Shown: one piece after another, positions 1 through 7,600 of the stretch | Position numbering within the stretch: the first letter of the stretch is position 1 | How the letters are laid out: each line of letters opens with the position of its first letter | Assembly (NCBI GenBank): GCA_034437075.1 | Contig: DAOTVD010000304.1 | Coordinates: forward strand, 1-11,754 | From: DAOTVD01 sp034437075 | GTDB lineage: Bacteria; Chloroflexota; Anaerolineae; Aggregatilineales; J027 | Length of the DNA: 11,754 bases | Direction: 5' to 3' | Translations under genes and position numbers: made by a program | The notes under the pieces: model-generated | The model's database searches: none | What the model saw: the letters and a program-made list of their open reading frames with translations, nothing else | What the model was told of the DNA's origin: nothing

Positions 1-1
1 A

Positions 2-469
2 GGGGTGGATATTGATTTTCGGTTACAAACAATTATGAAAAGCCGATACGCGAATGTGCCTGTCATAAATGCGGACATTCTCCAATTGCCGTTTAAAACG
101 GCTTCTACCCAATGTGTGATTTCAATTTACAACTTAGAGCATCTCAGAAACCTGGACGATAGCTTGTTGGAAATCTCCCGTGTCTTGGCTTCCGACGGCG
201 AACTACTTGTCGGTTTACCACTCGAAGGAGGGGCATTGTATGGTGTAGGGCGTAGCTTAACTACCAAACGGTATATGGAGCGTACGTACGGTGTCGATTA
301 TGACAAGATCGTTCACTGGGAACATTGGAGTACGTATGATGAAGTTCTTGCGGCCATCGCACGCTTTTTTCACATCGTAGAGAGAACGTTTTTCCCGTTT
401 GCGTTTTTGCCTAACAAGCACCTGAATGCCATCAGCTGTATTCGCGCCCGAAAGCGCTCGGTAACTTAG
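2..469 (+). CDS. Class I SAM-dependent methyltransferase, C-terminal part (5' end outside window)
   Basis: The reading frame is open to the left edge, so the protein is incomplete and the GTG at position 5 need not be its start. About 154 residues are visible. They show the second half of a Methyltransf_11-type fold: a D-I-L-Q-L-P-F segment (the acidic/LPF motif after the SAM-binding region), then N-L-E-H-L, a helix ending in S-R-V-L, and G-E-L-L-V-G-L-P-L-E-G-G, the usual 'leader reports the reaction product' strand. The glycine-rich SAM motif I lies upstream of the window. The substrate cannot be read from this piece; such enzymes in polysaccharide loci commonly methylate sugars or act on lipid or polyketide groups. 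It is followed at once by the large membrane protein, which suggests co-transcription. Family assignment is fairly sure, specific role unknown. Confidence 0.75.
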   Translation, partial: GVDIDFRLQTIMKSRYANVPVINADILQLPFKTASTQCVISIYNLEHLRNLDDSLLEISRVLASDGELLVGLPLEGGALYGVGRSLTTKRYMERTYGVDYDKIVHWEHWSTYDEVLAAIARFFHIVERTFFPFAFLPNKHLNAISCIRARKRSVT

Positions 470-515
470 CCCCGCCTACGTGCCCTGCGATTGGTCTTTG
501 GCTCCCAGACCGCTC

Positions 516-3215
516 ATGAAAGTACAACACCCGTCTGCAAATCGAGCATCTCAGACAAAGGGATTGGAACTCGCCATTCTCATTAGTCTGATCCTGGCTG
601 GTGTTAGTTTGCAAAGTTGGGAATCCGCCACTGCCGCAACAGGTTTCATTGGCGACACCAGCATGGTATATGCTCATGTCGCGACGCATTCCACGCTTTA
701 TCAGGGCGACATGATCTCTATTTATATGCCGCCTGCGCTCTACGGCTCCATCATCAATTGGGCTAACGCATTGGCCTATCGCTACCTGGATATTGTTCCA
801 GAGGCGAGCCATCTTTGGTTGAACATCCTGCAAAATATGCTCATCGGGTTGGGCAGCTTCGCGCTAGTGACCCGCGCCACGCGCTTACCGTATGTCGGCT
901 TGCTGGGCATGCTCTTTGTTTATGCGGCCTTGCCCTGGGGCTGGAACCTCGCCAATTACGAGGCAAAATTCCCTGAGCTATATCCGGCCAATTTTGCGTT
1001 GGCTATCGCGTTGTTGGCCCTGATGGCACTCTTGGCCGGGCGGCGGTGGCCCATGCTCGGCTTACTCTGGTTGGCCGGTTTGGCGCATCCGGGGATGGGG
1101 CTGTATGCGTGTGCTTTTGCGGGAATGTTCTGGCTATGGACGGCCTGGCAAACGGGCGAGCGCGCCGCCCTGGTTAACACTGCGCTGGTGTGTGGGGTTG
1201 TTGGTTTAATTGTGGCACCTTCGCTGATTGTTTCCGCCCAAGCGCAGGGCAATATTCCCGATGAAATCGCACGGCAAGCCACCCTCGATAATGGCCATTT
1301 CAATCCCTTTACCGTATCCCTACAAGATTGGACACGCTTGCATATCATCCTTAAGTGGACGCTTTTGGGGATGATCGCCATCACAAGCCCTATCCCCCTA
1401 CACGTGGCCTATCGGCGGTTGTGGTGGGGCGCATTGCTGGTGACAGTCGGCTTATTTGTCGTGCATTATATCGCCATCCAAACGGAACAACTGACCCTCA
1501 TTCGCGTCGGTGGCCACCGCGCGACGGCTCTGTTCGCGGTACTCACGGTGCCGGGGATTCTAGCATATTTCTACGGATTTTTCGTTCAGCGGCAATGGGT
1601 GGGGATGGGCTTCGCATTGCTGACCGTACTCTTGGCTGTCAGTGAACGATACGGTCTTTCCTGGTTGTTGATCCTCGGTTTTATTCTGGTTGAACTGAGC
1701 CGGGGGCAGTTTTTAGGGTTGCGTATTCGCTTGACGCCTCAATTGGCCCGAGTTCTGACGCTTGTGGGGGCGCTCGTGCTGATGGCGAGTTATAGCGCGA
1801 TCCTGGCGGATACCTTGCCAGATGTCACCATCACAATTGCCGAGCCTGTAATCTGGTTTACGGTGCCGGGCTTAGCGCTGGCGGTGGGCTATGGGCTCCT
1901 GCGGCGTTTTCCGGCCATTTGGCGCGTGGCCGCCGTGGCAATTCTGATACCCATCGCGTGGTATGCGGTGCAGCAAACCGTCAATACGTCGGATACGCCC
2001 GAGTTCCGCGCCTTATATGCTGCTCAGCGCTGGGCCAACCAACACACCGCGCCGGATGCGACCTTCGCCGGTAACTTGACGCGCTGGCGCGTCTTCGCCC
2101 AACGGCCCTATCTTTACATGAATCCGGATAATATCTATTACGTCTACTTTATGGACGAGCGCCTGCTAAACCATCAAATCGATTTGCTAGGCTGGTATGG
2201 CCTCTCGTTTGATGAACGTGGGCGTTATTTTGAAGATAATCTATTCGGCCAACTCTCTGCCCAAGAATGGGTGGCTCTGCGGGAAGCACAGGGCATTGAT
2301 TACGTCATCATGCACCGCACCGAAGATCGTTATGAATGGAACGGGACCCTGCATTTTCAGATCGCCTACGAAAATGACACCTACATCATTTACGATTTGC
2401 ACAGTCCCTACAATGCGCTAATCAACGATATTGACCAACAAGCCGCCCAAGCATGGTCAGACCGAACGACGATATCACGTGAGTCTGATGGCTATTTCTT
2501 TGATGCCGAAGGCGGGTTTAACAGTTTGCGTCCGCTGATCTTGCTGGATTACAGGCCCACCTTACAGCGTGATTATCGGGCGTTGCTGCGCTATGCCGCC
2601 GAGGAAGATCGTTATAATACCGCGCTTTGGAACACACCGACGCCTGCGCCCTATTTGCGCCGTATGGGTATTCGCTATGTGTATGTGGATGATCGCTGGT
2701 GGGCGACTACATCAGAAACCGCGCGCGGGGCGTTTGCGCAAGCCGACCAATTCCGCGAGGTGTTGCGGTATGAGGCAAATGGGCAGTTCCGAAGTGTGTA
2801 TGAGATCGTAGCCGAACCTGCACCATTTCATCTACGGTATACCAACTTACCCACCGAGTTGACCGTGCAGGCGCTTCACGAGACTGCCTGGCATACGGCT
2901 ATTGCGCCAGACGCGCGTATTTTGCTGCCTGCTGATAACTATGCCACCGCCATTGCTGATGCGGTACCACAGATTACCGAGTTGTCTACTGTTCAAGCCG
3001 ATCCCATGACGTTGAACCTCTGGCGCGAAACCCGCGATGCGGACGCCTTATCTCGGCTGGGGTTTGATTATGTGTTGGTTGATGATATCTGGTGGCAATT
3101 TCTATCCCCAGATGAGCAACAGACGCTACAAGCATCAATGTCACTGGTACGAGAATGGTCGGTCGGTACCGAAACTCCGTTCTTTCGTCTTTATGCGCGG
3201 GCATCTGCTGATTAA
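516..3215 (+). CDS. Large polytopic membrane protein, GT-C glycosyltransferase-like, with C-terminal repeated module
   Basis: From the ATG at 516 the product is 899 residues; an in-frame GTG at 480 would add 12 residues. I prefer 516 because a short basic N-terminus then precedes the first membrane helix (about residues 17-33). Neither start has a good Shine-Dalgarno sequence. Roughly residues 17-487 contain 13-14 hydrophobic helices separated by short loops; the loop after helix 1 carries acidic residues (W-E-S then G-D-T), the position where GT-C enzymes place catalytic acids. Residues about 490-899 are hydrophilic and contain three related units with a hydrophobic strand followed by acidic/aromatic residues: Q-G-I-D-Y-V-I-M near 592, M-G-I-R-Y-V-Y-V-D-D-x-W-W near 717 and L-G-F-D-Y-V-L-V-D-D-x-W-W near 848. 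The architecture suggests a polyprenyl-phosphate-sugar-dependent transferase at the membrane. No specific family member is recognised, so the activity is inferred from architecture only. Confidence 0.75.
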   Translation: MKVQHPSANRASQTKGLELAILISLILAGVSLQSWESATAATGFIGDTSMVYAHVATHSTLYQGDMISIYMPPALYGSIINWANALAYRYLDIVPEASHLWLNILQNMLIGLGSFALVTRATRLPYVGLLGMLFVYAALPWGWNLANYEAKFPELYPANFALAIALLALMALLAGRRWPMLGLLWLAGLAHPGMGLYACAFAGMFWLWTAWQTGERAALVNTALVCGVVGLIVAPSLIVSAQAQGNIPDEIARQATLDNGHFNPFTVSLQDWTRLHIILKWTLLGMIAITSPIPLHVAYRRLWWGALLVTVGLFVVHYIAIQTEQLTLIRVGGHRATALFAVLTVPGILAYFYGFFVQRQWVGMGFALLTVLLAVSERYGLSWLLILGFILVELSRGQFLGLRIRLTPQLARVLTLVGALVLMASYSAILADTLPDVTITIAEPVIWFTVPGLALAVGYGLLRRFPAIWRVAAVAILIPIAWYAVQQTVNTSDTPEFRALYAAQRWANQHTAPDATFAGNLTRWRVFAQRPYLYMNPDNIYYVYFMDERLLNHQIDLLGWYGLSFDERGRYFEDNLFGQLSAQEWVALREAQGIDYVIMHRTEDRYEWNGTLHFQIAYENDTYIIYDLHSPYNALINDIDQQAAQAWSDRTTISRESDGYFFDAEGGFNSLRPLILLDYRPTLQRDYRALLRYAAEEDRYNTALWNTPTPAPYLRRMGIRYVYVDDRWWATTSETARGAFAQADQFREVLRYEANGQFRSVYEIVAEPAPFHLRYTNLPTELTVQALHETAWHTAIAPDARILLPADNYATAIADAVPQITELSTVQADPMTLNLWRETRDADALSRLGFDYVLVDDIWWQFLSPDEQQTLQASMSLVREWSVGTETPFFRLYARASAD

Positions 3216-3501
3216 CTCTCGCTGCTTGTACACTGCTGCTTCTTCAGTAGCAGGATAATAACTGCGCAAGTTGGTATAGGGTGTACAAAAGCGGGGGATA
3301 ATTCAAACAGGTAGGTAAAGTGTCGAAATAGCGATTGAAAGGGGTTGATGAACCGAAAAGATATCGGAAAAAGAGCGTATTATCGAGACTGAGACAGGGA
3401 AAACAGCCCTCAATTTGGCAAAACTTACTCAAAAAAAGCGGAAGTCTTCGGATTGTTCAACGCTCGCATCCATCAAATACTGCACGGCAAGCGGAAATAG
3501 C
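3216..3501. other. Intergenic region between convergent genes
   Basis: This AT-rich stretch of 286 bp separates the convergent membrane-protein and WbqC-family genes. The only clear structure is the hairpin at 3233-3253. A reverse-strand frame between about 3430 and 3501 reads as a smooth 23-residue peptide ending at a stop (starting L-F-P-L-A-V-Q-Y), which might be a decayed gene tail, but there is no recognisable family. No RNA gene or promoter is evident. Confidence 0.4.
3233..3253 (+). terminator. Stem-loop 18 bp after the membrane-protein stop codon
   Basis: An 8-bp stem (CTGCTGCT pairing with AGTAGCAG, including one G-T wobble) closes a 5-base loop. It sits just after the stop at 3215, where a terminator would be expected. 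There is no T-run after it, so it is not a classical intrinsic terminator; it may simply protect the mRNA 3' end. Confidence 0.3.
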
Positions 3502-4194
3502 CTATGATTTCATGTATTCTTTAGCGTCTGGGCCCACATTAAATATCAAATCTAACACTGTAACCTCATGAACAAAAGGCGGAAATAGCTGATTGTATTC
3601 AGGATACCCCTGGTAATCCATGTAACTCACTGAAATCCCTGCATTGATAAAGAGTTCTTCATCAAGATATGACTTCGCAGACGGACCAGAGAGGTAATCG
3701 CTTGCACCTGCTTGTTGGCATAATGACAAAAGACGCTCTGTTTTGCCGTCCACAATATCATAATCCATAGACCATGTAATCTTGGTTTCAAACTGTAATA
3801 AATCCATAATCACCTCAATAAAATGACGATTAATGTTGCTTAGCTTTTCTTCATTGGCTAAGGTATCGTAAGCAGATTTGATTGAGGGGGCATAGGTATC
3901 GAAAAAGGGTGTCCGTGCATAGTTATGCAAAAATGATTTCCAATGTTCATCTGCCCAATGAGAATTTGCCACAGTAGTATCTTTGAGGAGTTGAGAAAAG
4001 TTGCCACTTTTGTTAACCGGTATAGTTAGCCAGCGAATTCCATTCGGGGTTTTTATTTTGTTACGGTTTCGCCAATCTCGACGAGTAAATTGTACGTCAT
4101 CAAAGAGAATAAATTCATCAACAAGATTGATGAGATCGATAAATCCTTTCCATGGAATGTAACTAGACTGCACTATGGCAACTCTCTTGTTCAT
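3502..4194 (-). CDS. WbqC-family protein
   Basis: The 230-residue product matches the WbqC-like family over its full usual length. The N-terminus reads V-A-I-V-Q-S-S-Y-I-P-W-K-G, followed by the diagnostic block F-I-L-F-D-D-V-Q-F-T-R-R-D-W-R-N-R-N-K-I and the strand W-L-T-I-P-V. The C-terminal part has the Y-L-S-G-P-S-A-K-S-Y-L segment and ends L-D-L-I-F-N-V-G-P-D-A. WbqC proteins occur in O-antigen and other surface-glycan loci, often near amino-sugar transaminases; I do not know an established reaction for this member. Here it is transcribed away from the operon that contains such a transaminase. The ATG at 4194 gives the standard family N-terminus; the ribosome site upstream is weak. A miniature repeat element begins 26 bp upstream of the start codon, so this gene's promoter probably lies in or beyond it. 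Confidence 0.9.
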   Translation of the reverse strand: MNKRVAIVQSSYIPWKGFIDLINLVDEFILFDDVQFTRRDWRNRNKIKTPNGIRWLTIPVNKSGNFSQLLKDTTVANSHWADEHWKSFLHNYARTPFFDTYAPSIKSAYDTLANEEKLSNINRHFIEVIMDLLQFETKITWSMDYDIVDGKTERLLSLCQQAGASDYLSGPSAKSYLDEELFINAGISVSYMDYQGYPEYNQLFPPFVHEVTVLDLIFNVGPDAKEYMKS

Positions 4195-4208
4195 TGGTTG
4201 CTATTTCC

Positions 4209-4220
4209 ACTTTTTCCTTT
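4209..4220 (+). repeat. Left copy of 12-bp direct repeat flanking the miniature element
   Basis: ACTTTTTCCTTT abuts the left terminal inverted repeat. Its partner at 4418-4429 is ACTTTTTCCGTT, a match of 11 in 12. Exact adjacency to both ends makes this a likely target-site duplication. Confidence 0.7.
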
Positions 4221-4298
4221 AGGGCAATTGCATATGAGCGAAAAGAGGACCGGTTGCTTTTGTCGAAAAAGATACATTCTTGATTTTACCCCCCTCTC

Positions 4299-4323
4299 GC
4301 TTCCCCCGAATTCGGGGGGGAGC
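4299..4323. repeat. GC-rich hairpin 1 inside the miniature element
   Basis: The core CCCCCGAATTCGGGGG is a perfect 16-base palindrome. Outer bases extend it (GCTT on the left with GGAGC on the right), giving a very stable stem in either strand's transcript. No T-run follows directly. Confidence 0.75.
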
Positions 4324-4343
4324 GGACTTACTCGTGCGCATAA

Positions 4344-4372
4344 TACCCCCTCCCTGAATTCGGGGAGGGGTA
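4344..4372. repeat. GC-rich hairpin 2 inside the miniature element
   Basis: TACCCCCTCCC on the left pairs with GGGGAGGGGTA on the right around GAATTC, with one bulged C. It resembles hairpin 1 in its C-run, GAATTC and G-run layout, so the element contains two related palindromes about 20 bp apart. Transcripts crossing it would fold strongly and could be attenuated. Confidence 0.7.
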
Positions 4373-4417
4373 CTTGCTAAAGGTTTTATGCTCAGCATAG
4401 CCATATGTAATTGCCCT

Positions 4418-4429
4418 ACTTTTTCCGTT
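4418..4429 (+). repeat. Right copy of 12-bp direct repeat flanking the miniature element
   Basis: ACTTTTTCCGTT starts on the base after the right terminal inverted repeat and differs from the left copy at one position, which indicates an insertion old enough to have acquired a substitution. Confidence 0.7.
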
Positions 4430-4437
4430 TATTCGGC

Positions 4438-4465
4438 TTTACTATAGCTCTATATACGCTATCAT
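4438..4465 (+). promoter_or_regulatory. Possible sigma-70-like promoter for the glycan operon
   Basis: TTTACT (4438-4443) and TATCAT (4460-4465) are separated by 16 bp and lie about 30 bp before the ATG at 4494. Each hexamer departs from consensus, and other AT-rich choices exist nearby (for example TATATA at 4451), so this is only a candidate. The site lies just outside the miniature element. Confidence 0.3.
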
Positions 4466-4493
4466 TTTGTGTGCATTCGTCAAGTAAAATAGC

Positions 4494-5423
4494 ATGATCA
4501 ACGATTATAAGTTATCCATCATCACAACAATGTATTATTCTGCTCCATACGTGGAAGTGTTTTATTCTCGAATGCGCAATAGTGCATTAGCTCTTACCGA
4601 CGATATCGAATTTGTTTTTGTAAATGATGGGTCACCCGATGACTCTTTGGAGATTGTCCTAAAACTTCGAGAAAATGATCCTTCTATAAAGGTTATTGAT
4701 CTATCTCGCAATTTTGGTCAGCATAAAGCCATCATGACAGGCCTAGATCATACAACAGGTGATTATGTCTTTTTGCTTGACTGCGACTTAGAAATTGCCC
4801 CAGAAAGTCTACAAGATTTCTTTGAAAGTCTACATCGGGATGAAGCCATTGATGTGGTGTATGGCGTGCAAGAAACTCGAAAAGACCCTTGGCTTAATCA
4901 ATTCTTAAGTCAAATATATTATAGAGTTTTCAATTTCTTTTCTGGCATACCCATCCCGGCAAACCTGCTTGTCGCGCGTTTAATGTCCCGAAGATATGTT
5001 GATGCGCTGTTACAGCACAGAGAGCAAGTCATGATCATTGCAGGATTATGGGCCAATACAGGCTTTAAACAAGTACCTTTCACTATAAAGAAAAGCTATA
5101 AAGGTAGCTCAACATATAACTTTCGGCGCAAAATCAGCATGATGGTTAATTCTATCGTCGTTTTCAGTAATAAACCGCTCATCTATATTTCTATACTTGG
5201 CTTTCTGATGACCCTAGGGGCATTGATTTATGTCATTTGGTTGCTATTTAGCACGATTTTTTTAGGTTATGGTATTGAAGGATGGAATTCACTGATTGTA
5301 TCCATCTGGTTGGTTGGTGGCATTAACATTTTTGTTTTAGGTATTATAGCGCTCTATCTTGCAGTAATTTTTTCTGAAACCAAAGATCGGCCATACACCA
5401 TTATTAGAGAAATATATGACTGA
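4494..5423 (+). CDS. Family 2 glycosyltransferase, polyprenyl-phosphate sugar synthase type (ArnC/GtrB/DPM1-like)
   Basis: The 309-residue protein has a GT-A domain followed by two membrane helices. The N-terminal strand L-S-I-I-T-T-M-Y-Y leads to the nucleotide-binding F-V-N-D-G-S-P-D-D-S (Asp45), then D-L-S-R-N-F-G-Q-H-K, and the metal-binding D-C-D at residues 96-98 in L-L-D-C-D-L-E. Hydrophobic helices lie near 229-255 and 265-290, and the C-terminus ends with D-R-P-Y-T-I-I-R-E, as in GtrB and ArnC relatives. Such enzymes transfer a sugar from a nucleotide donor to undecaprenyl phosphate on the cytoplasmic face of the membrane. It heads the six-gene operon, and its stop overlaps the next start by 8 bases. 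An SMR-like protein further down the operon could act as the matching flippase. No strong ribosome site precedes the ATG. Confidence 0.9.
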   Translation: MINDYKLSIITTMYYSAPYVEVFYSRMRNSALALTDDIEFVFVNDGSPDDSLEIVLKLRENDPSIKVIDLSRNFGQHKAIMTGLDHTTGDYVFLLDCDLEIAPESLQDFFESLHRDEAIDVVYGVQETRKDPWLNQFLSQIYYRVFNFFSGIPIPANLLVARLMSRRYVDALLQHREQVMIIAGLWANTGFKQVPFTIKKSYKGSSTYNFRRKISMMVNSIVVFSNKPLIYISILGFLMTLGALIYVIWLLFSTIFLGYGIEGWNSLIVSIWLVGGINIFVLGIIALYLAVIFSETKDRPYTIIREIYD

Positions 5424-6060
5424 TTCCATCAATAAAGACGCGATTCAGCAAGCGGTTGCCGAATACTACACTGATAAACTCAAACTACATGGTACTAGCC
5501 ATGCCGGGGTTGATTGGAACTCAACCGAGTCTCAGTATTTAAGATTTCGCCAGTTATTGCGCCTGCATGATGACGGAGCCACCTCCCCGTTTTCTGTGTT
5601 GGACTATGGTTGCGGCTATGGTGAACTTGTTGCTTATCTTCAGCAATACCATACATCCTTTGTGTATTGTGGGTATGATATTGCCCCAGATATGATAGTA
5701 GCGGCCCAAAAAAAATACCCCGATAGTGGCCTGTTTACCAGTACACTAGACGCTATCCACCCGATGGACTATGTTATGGCCAGTGGTATATTTAATGTGC
5801 GCCTTTCCACATCGAACGAGGAGTGGTGGCAATACATAATAGATACCTTGGCGCAGATGTGGGGCCTTGCCAGCAAAGGCATGGCGTTTAACTGCCTTAC
5901 AAGCTATTCTGATAAACCTTTTATGCGTGATTATCTATACTATACCGACCCAATGAAAATTTTTGACTATTGCAAACGACATATCGCCCCCCAAGTGGCG
6001 GTATTACACGACTACGGATTATATGAATTTACTATACTAGTTAGAAGGGGTATTGAATGA
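5416..6060 (+). CDS. Class I SAM-dependent methyltransferase
   Basis: The product is 214 residues. SAM motif I is V-L-D-Y-G-C-G-Y-G-E-L at residues 61-71, followed about 25 residues later by the acidic strand end G-Y-D-I-A-P-D-M that binds the ribose. The central segment M-A-S-G-I-F-N-V and the later F-N-C-L-T-S-Y-S-D and L-Y-Y-T-D-P repeat the pattern of a small-molecule methyltransferase family common in surface-glycan clusters. It could methylate a sugar hydroxyl or a glycan end, but the sequence does not decide the acceptor. Translation is coupled on both sides: the start overlaps the glycosyltransferase stop by 8 bases, and its stop shares ATGA with the next gene. No signal peptide or membrane helix is seen, so it acts in the cytoplasm. 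Confidence 0.88.
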   Translation: MTDSINKDAIQQAVAEYYTDKLKLHGTSHAGVDWNSTESQYLRFRQLLRLHDDGATSPFSVLDYGCGYGELVAYLQQYHTSFVYCGYDIAPDMIVAAQKKYPDSGLFTSTLDAIHPMDYVMASGIFNVRLSTSNEEWWQYIIDTLAQMWGLASKGMAFNCLTSYSDKPFMRDYLYYTDPMKIFDYCKRHIAPQVAVLHDYGLYEFTILVRRGIE

Positions 6061-6716
6061 AGCCCGTCGTCATTTTTGGGCTGGGCAGTTATGCCCAGGT
6101 GGCCAAAGTTTATTTAGAGGCCGATAGTCCACACCAAGTTACTGCTTTTACGGCGCATGGTGAATACATCCAAAGTGATTCGCTGTGGGGTGCCCCTGTC
6201 ATCCCCTTTGAGGAGATATTAGAGACGCATAGCCCCGATGATTATCAGATGTTGGTCGCTATGGGGGCCGCCGAGATGAACCAACGCCGTGCCAATATTT
6301 ATCAGACCTGTAAATCAATGGGGTATGAATTCATTAGCTACGTGAACTCTAAAGCTATTCAATGGGGCGAGGTTCAAGTTGGCGAAAATAGCTTCATTTT
6401 TGAGGCCAATGTATTACAGCCATTTGTCTCCATCGGGAATAACACTGTATTGTGGAGTGGCAACCACATCGGGCATCATAGCACCATTGGAAATCATGTG
6501 TTTATCGCCAGCCATGCCGTGATTTCCGGCCATTGTAAAATCGACGATAATTGTTTCGTGGGTGTCAACGCCACTTTTGTGGATGGTATCACCATTGCGC
6601 CATATACGCTGGTTGGGGCCGGCGCGTTTATCACCAAGAATACCGAATCCGAAGGGGCCTACATCGGCCAGCGTGCCGAAAAAGCCAAGCGCAAAAGCAA
6701 AGAGTTCAAACTTTAA
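6057..6716 (+). CDS. NeuD/PglD-like sugar O/N-acyltransferase, left-handed beta-helix
   Basis: The 219-residue protein begins with V-V-I-F-G-L-G-S-Y-A, the GxGxxA loop of the Rossmann-like N-terminal domain of NeuD, PglD and VioB-type enzymes. From about residue 104 it has consecutive hexapeptide turns (V-G-E-N-S-F, I-G-N-N-T-V, I-G-H-H-S-T-I-G-N-H-V-F, I-D-D-N-C-F-V-G, I-A-P-Y-T-L-V-G-A-G) that build an acetyl-CoA-binding left-handed helix. The H-I-G-H-H segment holds the candidate catalytic His. These enzymes acetylate amino or hydroxyl groups of nucleotide sugars. With a WecE-type 4-aminotransferase in the same operon, the likely substrate is a dTDP-4-amino-4,6-dideoxyhexose, which is an inference from context. 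The start overlaps the previous stop (ATGA) and the stop TAATG overlaps the next start. Confidence 0.9.
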   Translation: MKPVVIFGLGSYAQVAKVYLEADSPHQVTAFTAHGEYIQSDSLWGAPVIPFEEILETHSPDDYQMLVAMGAAEMNQRRANIYQTCKSMGYEFISYVNSKAIQWGEVQVGENSFIFEANVLQPFVSIGNNTVLWSGNHIGHHSTIGNHVFIASHAVISGHCKIDDNCFVGVNATFVDGITIAPYTLVGAGAFITKNTESEGAYIGQRAEKAKRKSKEFKL

Positions 6717-7600
6717 TGGTATGGGAAAAACAAGGTAATCTGTTTTCACAGACGAACTATGCTGTAGTGCCCAATATCTTCCTTTTATCTGATGGCACAC
6801 ACCGCATCATTTTTTGTGATCGCGACGAGCAGAACCGCTCCATTCCTCTTTCGGTTGATCTGGTTCAAGTGAGTGAGGTTACCCATTTTGAGGATAAACC
6901 ATTGTTAAGCCTAGGAGATTGGGGCAAGTTTGACGCACATGGTATTATGCCAACCTGGTTACAACGGGTAAATGAAGCGCTTTACCTCTTCTACATTGGA
7001 TGGAATCGTGCTGTGGATGTCCCTTTTAGAAATGCAATTGGGTTGGCTATCAGCAATGATAACGGGAATACATTTTATAAATATGCAGATGGTCCTATTT
7101 TAGATCGTAGTGTACATGATCCCTGTTTTGTAGCAAGTTGCTGTACCTTAATTGAACCGAATGGTTTATGGCGCATGTGGTATCTATCCTGCATTGAATG
7201 GCATGTCGATAATGGGCAATTGCAACATGTCTACCATATCAAATATGCCGAATCGGATGATGGTATCCACTGGCGGCGTGATGGACGTGTGTGCATTGAC
7301 TTCAAAGATGAAACAGAATATGCCATATCGCGTCCGTGTGTGATAAAAGATGATGATTGTTATCGCATGTGGTATTCCTACCGAGGCGAGAGCTATCGCA
7401 TCGGCTATGCGGAATCCGAAGATGGCCTGCACTGGACACGCAAAGATGACGAAGTTGGTATTGATGTGTCGCCTGCAGGTTGGGACTCAGAAATGATCGA
7501 GTATCCCTATGTCTTTGACCACGATGACCAACGCTATCTGCTATATAATGGCAACGGATATGGTCGTACAGGAATTGGACTAGCGAAATGGCATGGATAA
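6716..7600 (+). CDS. Five-bladed beta-propeller protein, GH43/GH32/GH130-like
   Basis: The frame is open upstream to 6551, but that part lies inside the acyltransferase gene. The ATG at 6716, sharing its A with the TAA stop, is the natural coupled start and gives 294 residues. The protein shows repeated propeller blades: L-A-I-S-N-D-N-G-N-T-F, then Y-A-E-S-D-D-G-I-H-W and Y-A-E-S-E-D-G-L-H-W, with R-M-W-Y and Y-R-M-W-Y-S-Y-R-G strands between. This D-G-x-H-W / M-W-Y pattern is typical of the beta-fructosidase/GH43/GH130 superfamily. A central D-A-H-G and an H-D-P loop supply possible active-site acids, but I cannot assign the catalytic set. No signal peptide is present, so it would be cytoplasmic. 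It could be a hydrolase, a phosphorylase or a non-catalytic scaffold. The stop overlaps the next gene by 8 bases. Confidence 0.85.
   Translation: MVWEKQGNLFSQTNYAVVPNIFLLSDGTHRIIFCDRDEQNRSIPLSVDLVQVSEVTHFEDKPLLSLGDWGKFDAHGIMPTWLQRVNEALYLFYIGWNRAVDVPFRNAIGLAISNDNGNTFYKYADGPILDRSVHDPCFVASCCTLIEPNGLWRMWYLSCIEWHVDNGQLQHVYHIKYAESDDGIHWRRDGRVCIDFKDETEYAISRPCVIKDDDCYRMWYSYRGESYRIGYAESEDGLHWTRKDDEVGIDVSPAGWDSEMIEYPYVFDHDDQRYLLYNGNGYGRTGIGLAKWHG

Larger units (their letters stand above)
4221..4417. mobile_element. MITE-like miniature inverted-repeat element (197 bp)
   Basis: The ends are inverted repeats of 16 bp that differ at one base: AGGGCAATTGCATATG at 4221-4236 and the complement of AGGGCAATTACATATG at 4402-4417. 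They are flanked directly by an 11/12-matching direct repeat, the mark of transposition. No transposase is encoded; the interior holds two GC-rich hairpins with GAATTC cores and a 13-base near-palindrome at 4387-4399. The reverse-strand frame across it gives a peptide with A-P-P-R-I-R-G-K-R-E-G-G, the kind of spurious protein produced by such repeats. A 12-bp duplication would suit mobilisation by an IS4-like transposase, but that is inference. It occupies most of the divergent regulatory region between the WbqC gene and the glycan operon. Confidence 0.75.

Noticed and set aside
3491..3589. GCGGAAATAGC present twice (3491-3501 and 3579-3589)
   Set aside because: One copy is within the WbqC coding region and the other just past its stop; with no longer similarity it may be a trace of a tail duplication but cannot be supported.
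4291..4372. Tandem-looking GC palindromes considered as a CRISPR fragment
   Set aside because: There are only two non-identical units, no regular spacer and no cas genes; they are internal hairpins of the miniature element.
4219..4404. Reverse-strand frame of 61 codons with P-P-R-I-R-G motif
   Set aside because: It coincides with the miniature inverted-repeat element; the proline/arginine/glycine peptide comes from translating GC hairpins, not from a gene.
6551..6715. N-terminal extension of the propeller frame
   Set aside because: It lies wholly within the conserved acyltransferase gene and has no resemblance to a leader or domain; the ATG at 6716 fits the coupled start.
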